NCBI RefSeq assembly: GCF_014203045.1
Contig: NZ_JACHIF010000012.1
Span: 124,001 to 188,000, forward strand
DNA length: 64,000 bases
Source: Prosthecobacter dejongeii
GTDB lineage: Bacteria > Verrucomicrobiota > Verrucomicrobiia > Verrucomicrobiales > Verrucomicrobiaceae
Direction of reading: 5' to 3'
The stretch's first letter is position 1. The number at the start of each line of letters is the position of its first letter. Positions 24,786 to 34,192 of this stretch are shown here, piece by piece. The position numbers and the translations under genes were made by a program. The notes beneath the pieces are model-generated. The model was not told the origin of the DNA. It searched no databases and saw only the letters and a list, made by a program, of their open reading frames with translations.

Positions 24786-24833
24786 GGGGTTGGCAAAACT
24801 GGGGTCGTGCTGTGACGATAAGCACGGGCGGTA

Positions 24834-26363
24834 TCATTTGCCCAAGAGGCCACCCCCGATGCCTTCCAGCAGCTTCACCCCAGTTTCCACGGCCTTGCCG
24901 GTCGCATCCGTCGCGCCTCGTAGGACTTCATTGGGGAGAGCTCCCGCTTCCTTCCCCAAAACGGGTGTTAGCAAAAGCTCGCTGCCTTGATTGACCACCT
25001 GGCCAGGAACATCCAGCACCGCTTTGCCAGCGCCTGCGGCTAACCGTGCTGTCAGGTCTTCACGTGGGGCCTGCAACGTCCCAGTGATGCGCAGGGGCGT
25101 CCACAGCATGCCTGCCGGACCAGAGGGATTCGCCGCTGTAAAAACATGCTGTTGAGCCCCTGGGATCCACTTCAGCGTCTCAGGTGTCACTCCTAACAAA
25201 AAGTTTCCTTCGATCTGCTCTCCCTGCACCACGAGCTGCCCCTCCAGATGCAGCAGCCCATTCGATTTCAGGAGGATCTTTTCAAAGGTCTTGCGGCTGT
25301 CAGTGCTTGTCACTTCAGCACGGGCCTCGTCCAGCACCAACCGCTTAAATCGCTCCACCCCGGTGTATGCGGCCAATTGATCCAAGATGGGCAGCGCCGT
25401 GAGCACCCCTTCGCGAAGATTCAGACGACCTTTAACCGTGGGAGTCAGAACGGTGCTACCCAGCGCATTGAGCTCCCCCTCGACATTTCCACTCAAACGA
25501 ATTTTCCAATCTTCGGTTAGGCACTCCTGAAGCGGAATGCCTTTCAAATGCGCCGTCGCTTCCCATGTACCTGCCTGAGGGCGCAGGTGCCCCCTTGCTG
25601 TGACCTCCCCAGCATCCAACCATTTCAAAGTGGCCTCTTTTAAATGCACGTCTTCACGGCTAATGCGCACGGAAGCACGCGTGAGATTCAACTTCACCGG
25701 TACCAACTGCGCAGGCAGCAGGATCGGCGTTTCGACCAAGCCGCCTTCCACCGTGGCCTGAAACGAAGTCTCTCCCTGCCGCCAGGTGCCAACCCGCACA
25801 TGCATATCGCGAAGATTCCAGGGCCCGGGATGCAGGAGAGAAAAGCGCGAGACTTGCAGTCCATCCATCTCCGTTTCATCCGGCAAGTAGCGACGCAACC
25901 AAGCAGGGATGCTGCTGCTTGCAGTCCAGTCTTCACCCGCCACCGCTCTCTCAGCCTGGGGCGACGCAATCACGGGGGCCGCCAGACGCTCCAGCTTAAG
26001 ACTGTCCACCCCAGCCCCCACCGTGCGCCATTTCCCCTGGCGAAAGGCATTCCAGTCCAGCGTGAGATGCAGCCCATCCAGCTGGGCCTGCCAGCCATTC
26101 GCCGTGGTCACACCGGCCTCCGTGCTAGTCACCTCATCCCCCGTCCAGCGCAGTGGGGCCAGCTTCACTTCTCCGCGCATTTGGGTGCCAAAGAGTTGCT
26201 CCATCCGCCCGCGAAAGGCCTCTTCCTGAAGATACCCTCGCACCCAATTCATCACCAGCATGGGCATCAGCAACACAAGCACGATGCCAGCGATGGCCAA
26301 CGCGACCAAGACCAGGAGCCAGCGTGGGCTTTTGCCAGAACGACGACGGGAACGGGTGCTCAT
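24834..26363 (-). CDS. AsmA-like / DUF748-type membrane-tethered protein
   Basis: 509 aa from ATG 26363, after which an Arg-rich stretch (STRSRRRSGKSPR) precedes one N-terminal membrane helix (LLVLVALAIAGIVLVLLMPM). The remainder is long and beta-rich, with repeating hydrophobic/polar strands, reading like the periplasmic groove of AsmA/TamB-type lipid-handling proteins. The C-terminal part includes LLHLEGQLVVQGEQIEG and LRITGTLQAPRED, typical of AsmA C-terminal domains. Possibly linked to outer-membrane lipid homeostasis. Divergent from the ABC transporter with 105 bp between the two starts. Confidence 0.65.
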   Translation of the reverse strand: MSTRSRRRSGKSPRWLLVLVALAIAGIVLVLLMPMLVMNWVRGYLQEEAFRGRMEQLFGTQMRGEVKLAPLRWTGDEVTSTEAGVTTANGWQAQLDGLHLTLDWNAFRQGKWRTVGAGVDSLKLERLAAPVIASPQAERAVAGEDWTASSSIPAWLRRYLPDETEMDGLQVSRFSLLHPGPWNLRDMHVRVGTWRQGETSFQATVEGGLVETPILLPAQLVPVKLNLTRASVRISREDVHLKEATLKWLDAGEVTARGHLRPQAGTWEATAHLKGIPLQECLTEDWKIRLSGNVEGELNALGSTVLTPTVKGRLNLREGVLTALPILDQLAAYTGVERFKRLVLDEARAEVTSTDSRKTFEKILLKSNGLLHLEGQLVVQGEQIEGNFLLGVTPETLKWIPGAQQHVFTAANPSGPAGMLWTPLRITGTLQAPREDLTARLAAGAGKAVLDVPGQVVNQGSELLLTPVLGKEAGALPNEVLRGATDATGKAVETGVKLLEGIGGGLLGK

Positions 26364-26468
26364 ACAGAATGCATAACTGCCCAGAAGATGGCCGAACACA
26401 AAAAAATGCGTGCGCAGCATCGCTTTATCTTGCCATGCCATTCAGCTTTGACGGTATAACAACCGTTT

Positions 26469-28223
26469 ATGCTGGAAGCTTTCAATGTCGGTCTTGAAGT
26501 GGATGCCCCTCCGGGGTCAGAGCAGGACAGCCTCTACCTCCTGCGTGAGGTGAACCTCCGCGTCCCCCAGGGCCACCTCATGGCCATCGTCGGTCCCTCC
26601 GGCTGCGGTAAAACCACGCTGCTGAAGGTCATCGCCGGGATCCAGGAACAATCCCAGGGGGAGCTCAAATGGGAAGGGCGCGACCTGCAAGAGGAAGAAG
26701 ATCTGCACCCTGGGGAGTTAGGTTACGTGCCGCAATTCAGCGTCGCCCATGATCTACTTACCGTGGAGGAATGCATCGCCAGCAGCATGGCCCTTCGCAC
26801 TCAGTTACCCGGCACGGATGACTTTGAACCTAAACTAGATCACATCCTCTCCGTCACGGGCCTCACCGATCTAGCAGACCGCCGTGTCAAAGTGCTGTCT
26901 GGGGGGCAAAAACGCCGCCTGGGCCTCGCCCTGGAGTTGGTCACGAATCCCTGCCTGCTACTCTGTGATGAAGTCACCAGCGGTCTAGACCCCAAATCCG
27001 AGACGGAGATCACCGAACTCCTGAAAGTACTGGCCCGGCAAAACCCGCGGCGGCTAGTCATCAATGTCACCCACAGTCTCGCCAGCCTAGAGGCCTTTGA
27101 TAGCGTGCTGGTGATGTATCAAGGCCGCCTCGTTTATCATGGGGCACCGAAGCTCCTCACCCACTATTTCACCGTCGAACATGCCGAAGATGTGTACCTG
27201 CGCCTAACCCAGCGCGATGCAGTCGAGTGGCATGAGTCATGGCAGAAAAAGCGCAGCTATTACGAGTCCATGCTGTTTGAAGGCAAGGCTGAGAAGCTGG
27301 CCACCCCTGAAAACACCGACGCGGAAGAATCCGCTGAGGAACCCAACCCCATGGCCCCCGAGGAACTACCCAGCCTGTTCAGCCAAGTCTTCACCCTGCT
27401 GCATCGGCGCTGGACCATCTTTCGTCGAGATCGCGGCCAAGTCGGACTGCATCTGGCCATGCTCATCGGCTTTCCTTTGTTAGTCGTCATCTTTGCCCTG
27501 GATGGCATCAAACCGCTCAAGCAGCTCAACCAGCGGCAGGAGACAGACATCGTGTATGAAATGCAGCGGCAGGCCCAGCATCAGTTCGACCAATTGCAGG
27601 CTGGCGGCATCGTCAGCGGGCTCATCATGCTACAGGTCGTGCTGGTCACCCTCATGGCCAGCAACAACGCTGCACGTGAAATCGCCGGCGAACGCCTCAT
27701 TTTGGAACGCGAGAAGTTAGGCGGCCTCAGCACCCTGGCCTACCTCATCAGCAAGGTGCTTTTCCTCGGCGTCTTTGTCCTCGCCCAAAGTGTGTGGATG
27801 GGGGTGTTTGTGGACATGATCGTGGGCGGGTTACCTGGAGATTTGCTGGTGAAACTGGTGCTGCTGGTCCTTTCCTCCGCCGCCATGACCAGCATCTGCC
27901 TGGGCATCAGCGCGCTGAGTCGTAGCCCGGAAAAAGCCACCATCCTCAGCATCTACCTCGTCGGTTTTCAACTACCGCTTTCCGGCGCGGTGCTCACGTT
28001 GCCCGATTGGCTAGAGGGCGCGGTCAATCCCTTCATCGCCGCTTTCTGGGCCTGGTCCGGCAGCCTACGCAGCATGAGCGACACCGCCTTTTACGACGCC
28101 GTGAAAAAGGTTACCGACACCTCCCTCGTCTCCCCTGAACTCGCCGCTTTCGTACTCCTCGCCCACATCGTCATCGGCCTCAGCATGACCTACGTGGGCA
28201 CCAAGGGCAGCCAGTGGGAGTGA
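26469..28223 (+). CDS. ABC transporter, ATPase and ABC-2 permease in one chain (ABCG-like)
   Basis: 584 aa half-transporter. Nucleotide-binding domain: Walker A GPSGCGKTT near residues 42-50, signature LSGGQKRR near 143-150, Walker B LLLCDEVTSGLDP near 162-174, and switch His in NVTHSLASLE. Residues about 300-580 form an ABC-2 permease with six predicted helices, e.g. GLHLAMLIGFPLLVVIFAL and AFVLLAHIVIGLSMTYV. NBD-first order is that of eukaryotic ABCG and some bacterial exporters. The substrate is unknown. Would dimerise in the inner membrane. Confidence 0.9.
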   Translation: MLEAFNVGLEVDAPPGSEQDSLYLLREVNLRVPQGHLMAIVGPSGCGKTTLLKVIAGIQEQSQGELKWEGRDLQEEEDLHPGELGYVPQFSVAHDLLTVEECIASSMALRTQLPGTDDFEPKLDHILSVTGLTDLADRRVKVLSGGQKRRLGLALELVTNPCLLLCDEVTSGLDPKSETEITELLKVLARQNPRRLVINVTHSLASLEAFDSVLVMYQGRLVYHGAPKLLTHYFTVEHAEDVYLRLTQRDAVEWHESWQKKRSYYESMLFEGKAEKLATPENTDAEESAEEPNPMAPEELPSLFSQVFTLLHRRWTIFRRDRGQVGLHLAMLIGFPLLVVIFALDGIKPLKQLNQRQETDIVYEMQRQAQHQFDQLQAGGIVSGLIMLQVVLVTLMASNNAAREIAGERLILEREKLGGLSTLAYLISKVLFLGVFVLAQSVWMGVFVDMIVGGLPGDLLVKLVLLVLSSAAMTSICLGISALSRSPEKATILSIYLVGFQLPLSGAVLTLPDWLEGAVNPFIAAFWAWSGSLRSMSDTAFYDAVKKVTDTSLVSPELAAFVLLAHIVIGLSMTYVGTKGSQWE

Positions 28224-28272
28224 TATCCGAAGCCCGGGCTTCAATCTACTTTAAACCATAGTGATTGATTTC

Positions 28273-28509
28273 ATGAAACCCTGCGAAGAAATCGCCAAAT
28301 TCATCGCCGAGGCCGCTGGCAAGGAAAAGCTGGCGGGGTTCCATCCATCGCTTTCGGCGGCAAGGCACTTGACTAAATTGCTCACGAAACAGAAAGCGGG
28401 CATCCTCAGTGCTAAAGAAAATGAAGAACTACAACTGCTTGTGAAGCTTGATCACGTGATGAGCTTAGCCAAAGCTTTTGCAACGCTTCGGATTAAAGAT
28501 CCCATTTGA
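28273..28509 (+). CDS. Small hypothetical protein
   Basis: 78 aa, highly helical and charged. HPSLSAARHLTKLLTKQKAG and LSAKENEELQLLVKLDHVMS recall small proteins with a 'G-x-L-x-x-E-E' helix pair that often lie next to toxin or nuclease genes, but no partner is evident here. ATG 28273 is used; GTG 28261 in frame adds four residues. Base composition is more AT-rich than the ABC transporter gene upstream. Function unknown. Confidence 0.5.
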   Translation: MKPCEEIAKFIAEAAGKEKLAGFHPSLSAARHLTKLLTKQKAGILSAKENEELQLLVKLDHVMSLAKAFATLRIKDPI

Positions 28510-28528
28510 TTAAAATGCTGCAGCAACA

Positions 28529-29008
28529 TCACTGATACAGTTCAAGATTCTCCCTGACCACTTTCGCCAAGAGTTCAGCAAGATTTGGAGAAAGCTTAAA
28601 AAAGAGAGAATCTTGTCTGTCATATCTGTCCTCTTTATAGGTCCCTTGAAAAGACTCCCATGAGGCACCATTAGAGACCTCATAAAGTCCGGGTTTATAG
28701 AGAGTCATGACCTCAATGTAATTTTTCTCAAATTGGTCGGCTTGATAATATTTGAGGCCTTCAGCAACCAGACTTCGGTATGCCCCTTGTGAATTCCACA
28801 AGTATTGATGATGCCCGCCATTATTCACTTCGTTGTAGTAGCATAGCAGAGGCAAAAGATAGCGCCAATGCTCTGGCAAAGCCTTGAGCCGATTCATGGA
28901 GTCTGGAGTCTCATCCATCTCAATGTAATCTGCTACCATGTCTGCCAGTTTGAAGATGAAACGTCTATCTTGGACATCTAGACCTTGTGCTGAAAGTGGC
29001 TTTTTCAT
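28529..29008 (-). CDS. DUF4375 domain protein
   Basis: 159 aa. The core motif YYNEVNNGGHHQYLWNSQG matches DUF4375 (E-V-N-N-G-G-x-x-Q-Y/F-x-x-N-S/T-G). The family is widespread, sometimes annotated as DMP19-like, and has no established function in bacteria. Predicted cytoplasmic and helical. It is AT-richer than its neighbours, convergent with the small gene at 28273 and 81 bp downstream of the stop of the next minus-strand gene's region, with no obvious operon. Confidence 0.75.
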   Translation of the reverse strand: MKKPLSAQGLDVQDRRFIFKLADMVADYIEMDETPDSMNRLKALPEHWRYLLPLLCYYNEVNNGGHHQYLWNSQGAYRSLVAEGLKYYQADQFEKNYIEVMTLYKPGLYEVSNGASWESFQGTYKEDRYDRQDSLFFKLSPNLAELLAKVVRENLELYQ

Positions 29009-29089
29009 GACCTGTGTAGCATCTCTTGTCTGATTGCTACAGGCAAACAGGCTTCTGTTTTTTCATGATTGCAAAAATAGTTAGGCGGC

Positions 29090-32000
29090 TTACTCCACCT
29101 TCAACACGCCGTTCATGACCATCCAGTGGCCGGGGAAGGTGCAGAGGTAGGGGTAATCGCCTTTTTCTTTCGGAGCTTCAAAGTGGATGGTGAACTGCTC
29201 TTTCGGGTTCGTCATGTCGGTATAAACGAGGACGTCTTGGGAATCGGGCACGTAGTGTTTGGCGAGGCCTTTGGGGTCGGTGATCATGAGGTTCACCTGA
29301 TCCCCAAGCTTCTGCAAAGAGCCGGGTTTGGCGAGTAGCCAGTTGTGCGGCACCACATCGGGATTTTTGAAGGTGAGGGTGAGCTTTTCACCGGCTTTTG
29401 CGGTGAGCTGCTTTTGCACGTATTGCAGACCTAGAGCGGCATCCACGATGATCTCGCGGCCCGGTTCGCCTTTGGCCCAAGGGTTGAGTTTAGCCGTGGT
29501 CTTTGCAGCGCCTTTCACCGGAGCTGTCCAGGTCTTGGCGACCTTTTGATAACCTGGAAAATCGGTGAACGCGGGGGCCAGGGCATGGGCGGTGAGGAAG
29601 ACATCGTGAGCACGTTCGCCACTGACGCCGACCCGCAGATGTATCATGCTGGCGGGGACGAGTTGGGGGATCTCAAGGAACAGGGTCTTGCCACCTTCCA
29701 GCACCTGGGCGCTGCGGACTTCCAGGGGATCATGACCTGCCGTATCGGCATAACGAACGGACATTTCAGGCGAGCCGTAAGCGGCGCTGTAATTGTAGTT
29801 CCAGCATTGGGCGAAGTGGTTGCTGGCCTTCGCTGCGATGGCGGCATCTACGGCATGGTCAAAACGAATCCGCACGCCATTGTCGTGGGCTTCAAAGCCA
29901 ATCGGCACGGCGACCTTGCCACCGGTATAACGTACTCTTTGGAAACAGCCATCCTTCGGCGTGTAGCTGCCCCAGCCCTGCATGCCCGTGACGTAAAGCT
30001 GGCCATCCAGGGAACGGAAGCGCCCGGTCTGCGAGCCGGAATCAAAACTGCCAGCGATGCGCACGGCGGCCCCCTGCCAGCGGCCCTCCACCTGCTGGCG
30101 CATGACCAACCAGCCTGTGCCCGTGCCCGGGGAAAAGTGGGCGAAGTTGCCTTCTCCCTTGAGCGCCGACCATGGCTGCCCCGTGATGAAACACTGGCCG
30201 CCGGACGAGTTGTCCTCCCCACGCGGTAGATACATCAAAGGCGGCTCCGGAGGCTGGCCATTTTTAGGACCTCCTGCGCCGAAATGGGCCCCTTCGTTCT
30301 TGCCCAACTCTACCTGACAGATGGAGGACGCCGGGGTCCAGTCCCCCTCCTGCACACTTGTGGTGATGAAACGACCATCAGGCGAAAGGCCGATGCCATT
30401 CGGATTGCGGAAGCCCGTGGCCAGCACGTTTACTTTCGCATCGGCAATGCGGATGATGCCTTGATTGCCGGAGGCCGTGATGAAACGACCTTCGGCATCG
30501 GTTTCCAGTCCCGTGATGTAATCATGCCCGCCGGGGGAGGTCTCCTGAGCATTTGTCATGCACTCATAAAAGTCAGCCTCGTCATCGTCATTGAGGTCAT
30601 GCAAGCAGGTGATCTGGTCGCGGCCTAACACGTAAAGTTTGTCATTGACGATCTTCACTCCCAGGGGCTGGTGCAGGCCCGTGGCGTAGCGTTTCCAGCG
30701 CAGCTTTTCCAGCTTCTCATCAATGCCGCGCACCAGCCAGACCTCACCCGTCATGGTGCTGATCGCCGCCGTGCCATCCTTGAAAAAGTCATGGCCACTG
30801 ATGAAGAACAGTGTGCCGTAGGGGTTCTCAAAAGGGATCGTTAGAGTGTCCGTGGCGAAGGGTTCACCTTGACCGATAACGCCCTTGGTTTCGATCCACT
30901 TCGGCCACTGAGTGGGGCCGCCTTTGAGGCATTCTTGCACAAGGTCCGCACTGGCAGTTTCCATACCCTTCGGCCCCAGATTAACAAAAAGTTTTTCTCC
31001 TGAATTTGGTTTCGGACGGCCCACAAAAACCACCTGGCTACCCACACGATAAAACCCCCGGTAAACTGGTGTGTCTTTGAAAGCGATCCGGTCAACATCC
31101 ACTTTCTTGCCGTCCATCACCCCGCCGCCCATGAAACCGTGGCGGGCATCGCTGAGCTTGATGAAGCCACCTTTCCACAAGATCGGGAAGCTGAAGGACT
31201 CAGGATCAAAACACGCGGAGAGATCCCCCAGCCGCACGCAGACGCCTTTGTTCACGGTGACACCTGCGCCCTTGAAAACAGTGCTAAAGACGGAGCCCAA
31301 ATCGGACGTAGCAAAGCGACCATCCTTCCAAGTGACGGCATCGTTTTGATTTCCCCAGTGGCCCTGCTGGCCGCCATCCAGGCCAGGGAACCCGGGCAGG
31401 AGATCTGGCAGGGGTTTGCCCATGAACTGCACGGCCTGTTTGGCGTAGTAATCGAAAACACGCTCACGATTCACCTCGGCCTGCCAGTGAGCATATTCGT
31501 CTTCGCGCAAAGGTTTGCGGTCGGGTTTGAACTCGGCAGGAGCCGGAGCTGCGACCGTGCCTTCGAGCAGGCTATCCAGATCATCGAAGTTCCAGAGACC
31601 GAGGGTATTATCCATGCGCTGGCGCGGGTGGTCACCTTTGCGCGGTTTCATGGGGCCGCGGGAAAGGCGCGCATCATCCAGCACGCCGTCACAGCCGACA
31701 CCACCTTCCACGAGGTCGCCAAAGGACAAGTCCCCTGGTTGGGTGCTGCCTTGGAGCGGGGGCACGTCCTTCTCCAGCGCCAGTTTGCCGTCCACGTAAA
31801 GCATCACTTTATCCGTTTCGATGCTGGCGACAAGGTCATGCCATTGGCCATCGCAGATGTTGACCTTCGTCCGATATTCACCGCCGCGACCTGGCAGATA
31901 CAGGCTGAAAACGCCGCTGTCTTTGTAGCTGTAAATTTCCCAATGCGTGGCAGAACTTTTCGGGTCATTCGCCACCAAAATGTTGAAGTTCTTAGCGCTG

Positions 32001-33064
32001 TTTAGCTTGGCCCGGCACTCAATGCTGAGGGGTAAGGTGCGGTAAGCTTCTTGCCCTTCGATGCGCAGGCTGCCTTTCAGGGCCTGACCAAAGTCAGGAC
32101 TCAACGACGGCACACTCTGGCCCATCATCATGAGTTTGGCCTGCACTTCAGGCGTTGTCGCGGAGGTCTCTTTCCAGGTACGATATTTCGGCTTTTCACT
32201 GGCCGCTTTGCCTGCGATCTGAGGCAGCAGCCAAGCCAGGCCATCCAGATTATCCAGCAGGCGACCTTCAGCATCTTCGTTGGTGTGATTGAGGATGCCG
32301 ATGACACCCTTGTAACCACTGGCAGCGATGATCTTCAGCACGCGCACATCTTCCGTGCCCATACCCAGGGGCAGGATCTTGCGGCCCTTGGCATCGCCCG
32401 CCACATCCATGCCATTGAGGTTCAGGCAGAGCAGGTGCGGCAGCATCTGAGGCAGCACTTTTTCCAGGCGATTCAGGTGGCCGTGGCCGTGGTGCAGATT
32501 GTAAACCAGGCCCGCATTGCTGAGACCCTGAGCCTTGAGCGCCTCGACGATGGCGATGGCATTCTCCGGCTCGCCGTACCAGTTGCCATGATTGTAGAGT
32601 GCGACCTGGCAGCCTAGGGGTGCTGCGGCTTCACAGATGGGTTTCAGCCGCGCCACCTCTTTAGCAATGCGGGCCTGCTGATCAGCCGCGTCTTTCACCT
32701 CGATGGGGCCGCCGTTGCCATTCACCCAAAGCTGGGGTTTCACACCGTGGCGTTTGAAAAGCTCCAGCGTCTTTTTCGCTTCCTCATTGTAGGAGGTAGG
32801 GAACCACCAGCCGAAGAGCTCGACATGATGTTTTTTGAGCGCTGTGAGTTCCTCATCCCACTGCGGGATGTGCTCCGCACGGTAGTCATAGACGAATTTT
32901 TTGACGCCCATCTTCTCCAACATGGCGGCACGTGCTTCCGGCCCCCGTTTTCCAGCATCAAAAGGCACGATGCACCAGGCGGCGAGGTTGCTGCGGTCAA
33001 ACAAAGGCGCGGCATGGCCCAGGGTGGCTAGGCCGACGAGGAGCAAAAAAATACGGAAGAGCAT
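29090..33064 (-). CDS. Large secreted multidomain protein (TIM barrel, LamG, sugar-dehydrogenase propeller, cupredoxin)
   Basis: 1324 aa with a signal peptide (FRIFLLLVGLATLGHAA). Domains in order: a xylose-isomerase/endonuclease IV-like TIM barrel (about 25-285, VALYNHGNWYGEPENAIAIV); a LamG/concanavalin-like domain (about 325-480, GQWHDLVASIETDKVMLYVD); a middle region (about 540-760) resembling DUF6797; a PQQ/glucose-sorbosone-dehydrogenase-like beta-propeller (about 770-1060, LATGFRNPNGIGLSPDGR); and a C-terminal cupredoxin (about 1210-1324) with copper-ligand-like VPHNWLL and YLCTFPGHWMVMNG. Probably an extracellular or periplasmic carbohydrate-oxidising protein. ATG 33064 is used; GTG 33067 is one codon earlier. 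Confidence 0.8.
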   Translation of the reverse strand: MLFRIFLLLVGLATLGHAAPLFDRSNLAAWCIVPFDAGKRGPEARAAMLEKMGVKKFVYDYRAEHIPQWDEELTALKKHHVELFGWWFPTSYNEEAKKTLELFKRHGVKPQLWVNGNGGPIEVKDAADQQARIAKEVARLKPICEAAAPLGCQVALYNHGNWYGEPENAIAIVEALKAQGLSNAGLVYNLHHGHGHLNRLEKVLPQMLPHLLCLNLNGMDVAGDAKGRKILPLGMGTEDVRVLKIIAASGYKGVIGILNHTNEDAEGRLLDNLDGLAWLLPQIAGKAASEKPKYRTWKETSATTPEVQAKLMMMGQSVPSLSPDFGQALKGSLRIEGQEAYRTLPLSIECRAKLNSAKNFNILVANDPKSSATHWEIYSYKDSGVFSLYLPGRGGEYRTKVNICDGQWHDLVASIETDKVMLYVDGKLALEKDVPPLQGSTQPGDLSFGDLVEGGVGCDGVLDDARLSRGPMKPRKGDHPRQRMDNTLGLWNFDDLDSLLEGTVAAPAPAEFKPDRKPLREDEYAHWQAEVNRERVFDYYAKQAVQFMGKPLPDLLPGFPGLDGGQQGHWGNQNDAVTWKDGRFATSDLGSVFSTVFKGAGVTVNKGVCVRLGDLSACFDPESFSFPILWKGGFIKLSDARHGFMGGGVMDGKKVDVDRIAFKDTPVYRGFYRVGSQVVFVGRPKPNSGEKLFVNLGPKGMETASADLVQECLKGGPTQWPKWIETKGVIGQGEPFATDTLTIPFENPYGTLFFISGHDFFKDGTAAISTMTGEVWLVRGIDEKLEKLRWKRYATGLHQPLGVKIVNDKLYVLGRDQITCLHDLNDDDEADFYECMTNAQETSPGGHDYITGLETDAEGRFITASGNQGIIRIADAKVNVLATGFRNPNGIGLSPDGRFITTSVQEGDWTPASSICQVELGKNEGAHFGAGGPKNGQPPEPPLMYLPRGEDNSSGGQCFITGQPWSALKGEGNFAHFSPGTGTGWLVMRQQVEGRWQGAAVRIAGSFDSGSQTGRFRSLDGQLYVTGMQGWGSYTPKDGCFQRVRYTGGKVAVPIGFEAHDNGVRIRFDHAVDAAIAAKASNHFAQCWNYNYSAAYGSPEMSVRYADTAGHDPLEVRSAQVLEGGKTLFLEIPQLVPASMIHLRVGVSGERAHDVFLTAHALAPAFTDFPGYQKVAKTWTAPVKGAAKTTAKLNPWAKGEPGREIIVDAALGLQYVQKQLTAKAGEKLTLTFKNPDVVPHNWLLAKPGSLQKLGDQVNLMITDPKGLAKHYVPDSQDVLVYTDMTNPKEQFTIHFEAPKEKGDYPYLCTFPGHWMVMNGVLKVE

Positions 33065-33181
33065 CACAGGAAGGATTTAGCGTATCTCGGAGACCGTCTC
33101 TTTCAGCAAGGAGGAACACGGGCGGAGGAAGGCAGGGAAAAGAAAAAGACACTTTTCTCAAGGGTTTCGAGGCGCGGCGGT

Positions 33182-33224
33182 GTTGGCCCTGATGACAGGC
33201 ATCTCCCGGCTGCCTGTCACCAAC
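33182..33224 (+). promoter_or_regulatory. Strong hairpin in the leader of the small secreted protein gene
   Basis: TGACAGGCA (33193-33201) pairs perfectly with TGCCTGTCA (33211-33219). The stem continues with GTTGG (33182-33186)/CCAAC (33220-33224) across a bulge. It ends 22 bp before GTG 33247 and has no U-tract. Confidence 0.45.
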
Positions 33225-33246
33225 CCTACCAACCTAAAAAACCATT

Positions 33247-33468
33247 GTGAAATCCTACCTTTTGCTGACCCTCGCCGTCACCTCACTGTCCATGCTTTCG
33301 GGAACCGCCCTCGCCGGAGAGAGCCGCCCGGTGGCAGTCAAATCCCCACCACCGGCCCCAGCCCCCACCCGGGTGAACATGGGCCAGGCGCATAACCCGA
33401 ACCAGAACACCATCCTCCTGGATCATCTGGGTCAGGTCATCGCCGTACTGCCTGCGACTTCACGCTGA
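33247..33468 (+). CDS. Small secreted proline-rich protein
   Basis: 73 aa beginning with GTG. Residues 1-23 (KSYLLLTLAVTSLSMLSGTA) form a clean signal peptide with an ALA-G cleavage region. The mature part is short and proline-rich (SPPPAPAPTRV) and ends LLDHLGQVIAVLPATSR. No family is recognised. It is followed by an intrinsic terminator at 33532, which supports real transcription, and precedes the anti-sigma/sigma pair. Confidence 0.5.
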   Translation: MKSYLLLTLAVTSLSMLSGTALAGESRPVAVKSPPPAPAPTRVNMGQAHNPNQNTILLDHLGQVIAVLPATSR

Positions 33469-33531
33469 TCCGGCATGAGTTCTGCTGGCGTGAAGAGACG
33501 GCCTGTGAGGGCCCTTCTATGAATCCACATC

Positions 33532-33569
33532 CGCCCTTTCCCCGCTCTGGGGTGAGGGCGTTTTCTTTT
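33532..33569 (+). terminator. Intrinsic terminator
   Basis: CGCCCTTTCCCC and GGGGTGAGGGCG form an interrupted stem (33532-33560), followed by TTTTCTTTT. It separates the small secreted protein gene from the anti-sigma/sigma operon, whose start codon lies 6 bp further on. Confidence 0.7.
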
Positions 33570-33574
33570 CAGCC

Positions 33575-34192
33575 ATGACAGATCCACAGCTCGATCATCT
33601 CTTGAACAGCGCGGCCACCCCGCCGGGTCTGTCGCCAGCCTTTGCCAGCCATGTGTGGCAAGAGATCCAGGCGAGGCAAAGCCTGCGGATGTCTGTTTGG
33701 AAGCGAGCCATTGCCTGGCTCTTCCAGCCACGCGCGGTGGCTTTAACGGGTGCCTGCGCAGTCCTGATCGTGACGATGTGGTGGGTGCAAAAAGAGACAC
33801 CTGTTCAGCAGCCAACGGCGATACCCGAGACCCGCGCCAGCCTGGCCTGGATGCGCACGACCCTCGCTCTCAGTGAAGAGGAATTTGCCCGTGAATGTGC
33901 CCAGCATGAAGGGCAGCGCGCCGAATGTGCCCGGCTGTGTTCCCAATTACAAGAAGCACGCAAGCAGCTACGTCTGGCCCAGCAAACCCACGGGCCCGGG
34001 GCTGCCACCACGCAGACCCATGAGCTGCATGTCAAAAGCTGCGAGCAGACCGCACTGCAGCATTTGAAAAAAGTGGCCACCGCCATGAATCCCCAGGCCG
34101 CACAGGCCTACGTCCGGCAGATGTTACCTCACCTGCCCGCCGACCACGAAACCCTGCAATTCATCACCTCAACCGCTGGCAGACCTGACTGA
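33575..34192 (+). CDS. Putative anti-sigma factor with one membrane helix
   Basis: 205 aa. An N-terminal cytoplasmic segment of about 48 residues is followed by one hydrophobic helix (VALTGACAVLIVTMWWVQ, about 51-70) and an outward-facing helical region rich in Gln/Glu and Cys (FARECAQHEGQRAECARLC). I infer an anti-sigma role because its stop overlaps the ECF sigma start (TGATG) and the topology fits; a ZAS zinc motif is not evident. The order anti-sigma then sigma is less common than the reverse. Confidence 0.6.
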   Translation: MTDPQLDHLLNSAATPPGLSPAFASHVWQEIQARQSLRMSVWKRAIAWLFQPRAVALTGACAVLIVTMWWVQKETPVQQPTAIPETRASLAWMRTTLALSEEEFARECAQHEGQRAECARLCSQLQEARKQLRLAQQTHGPGAATTQTHELHVKSCEQTALQHLKKVATAMNPQAAQAYVRQMLPHLPADHETLQFITSTAGRPD

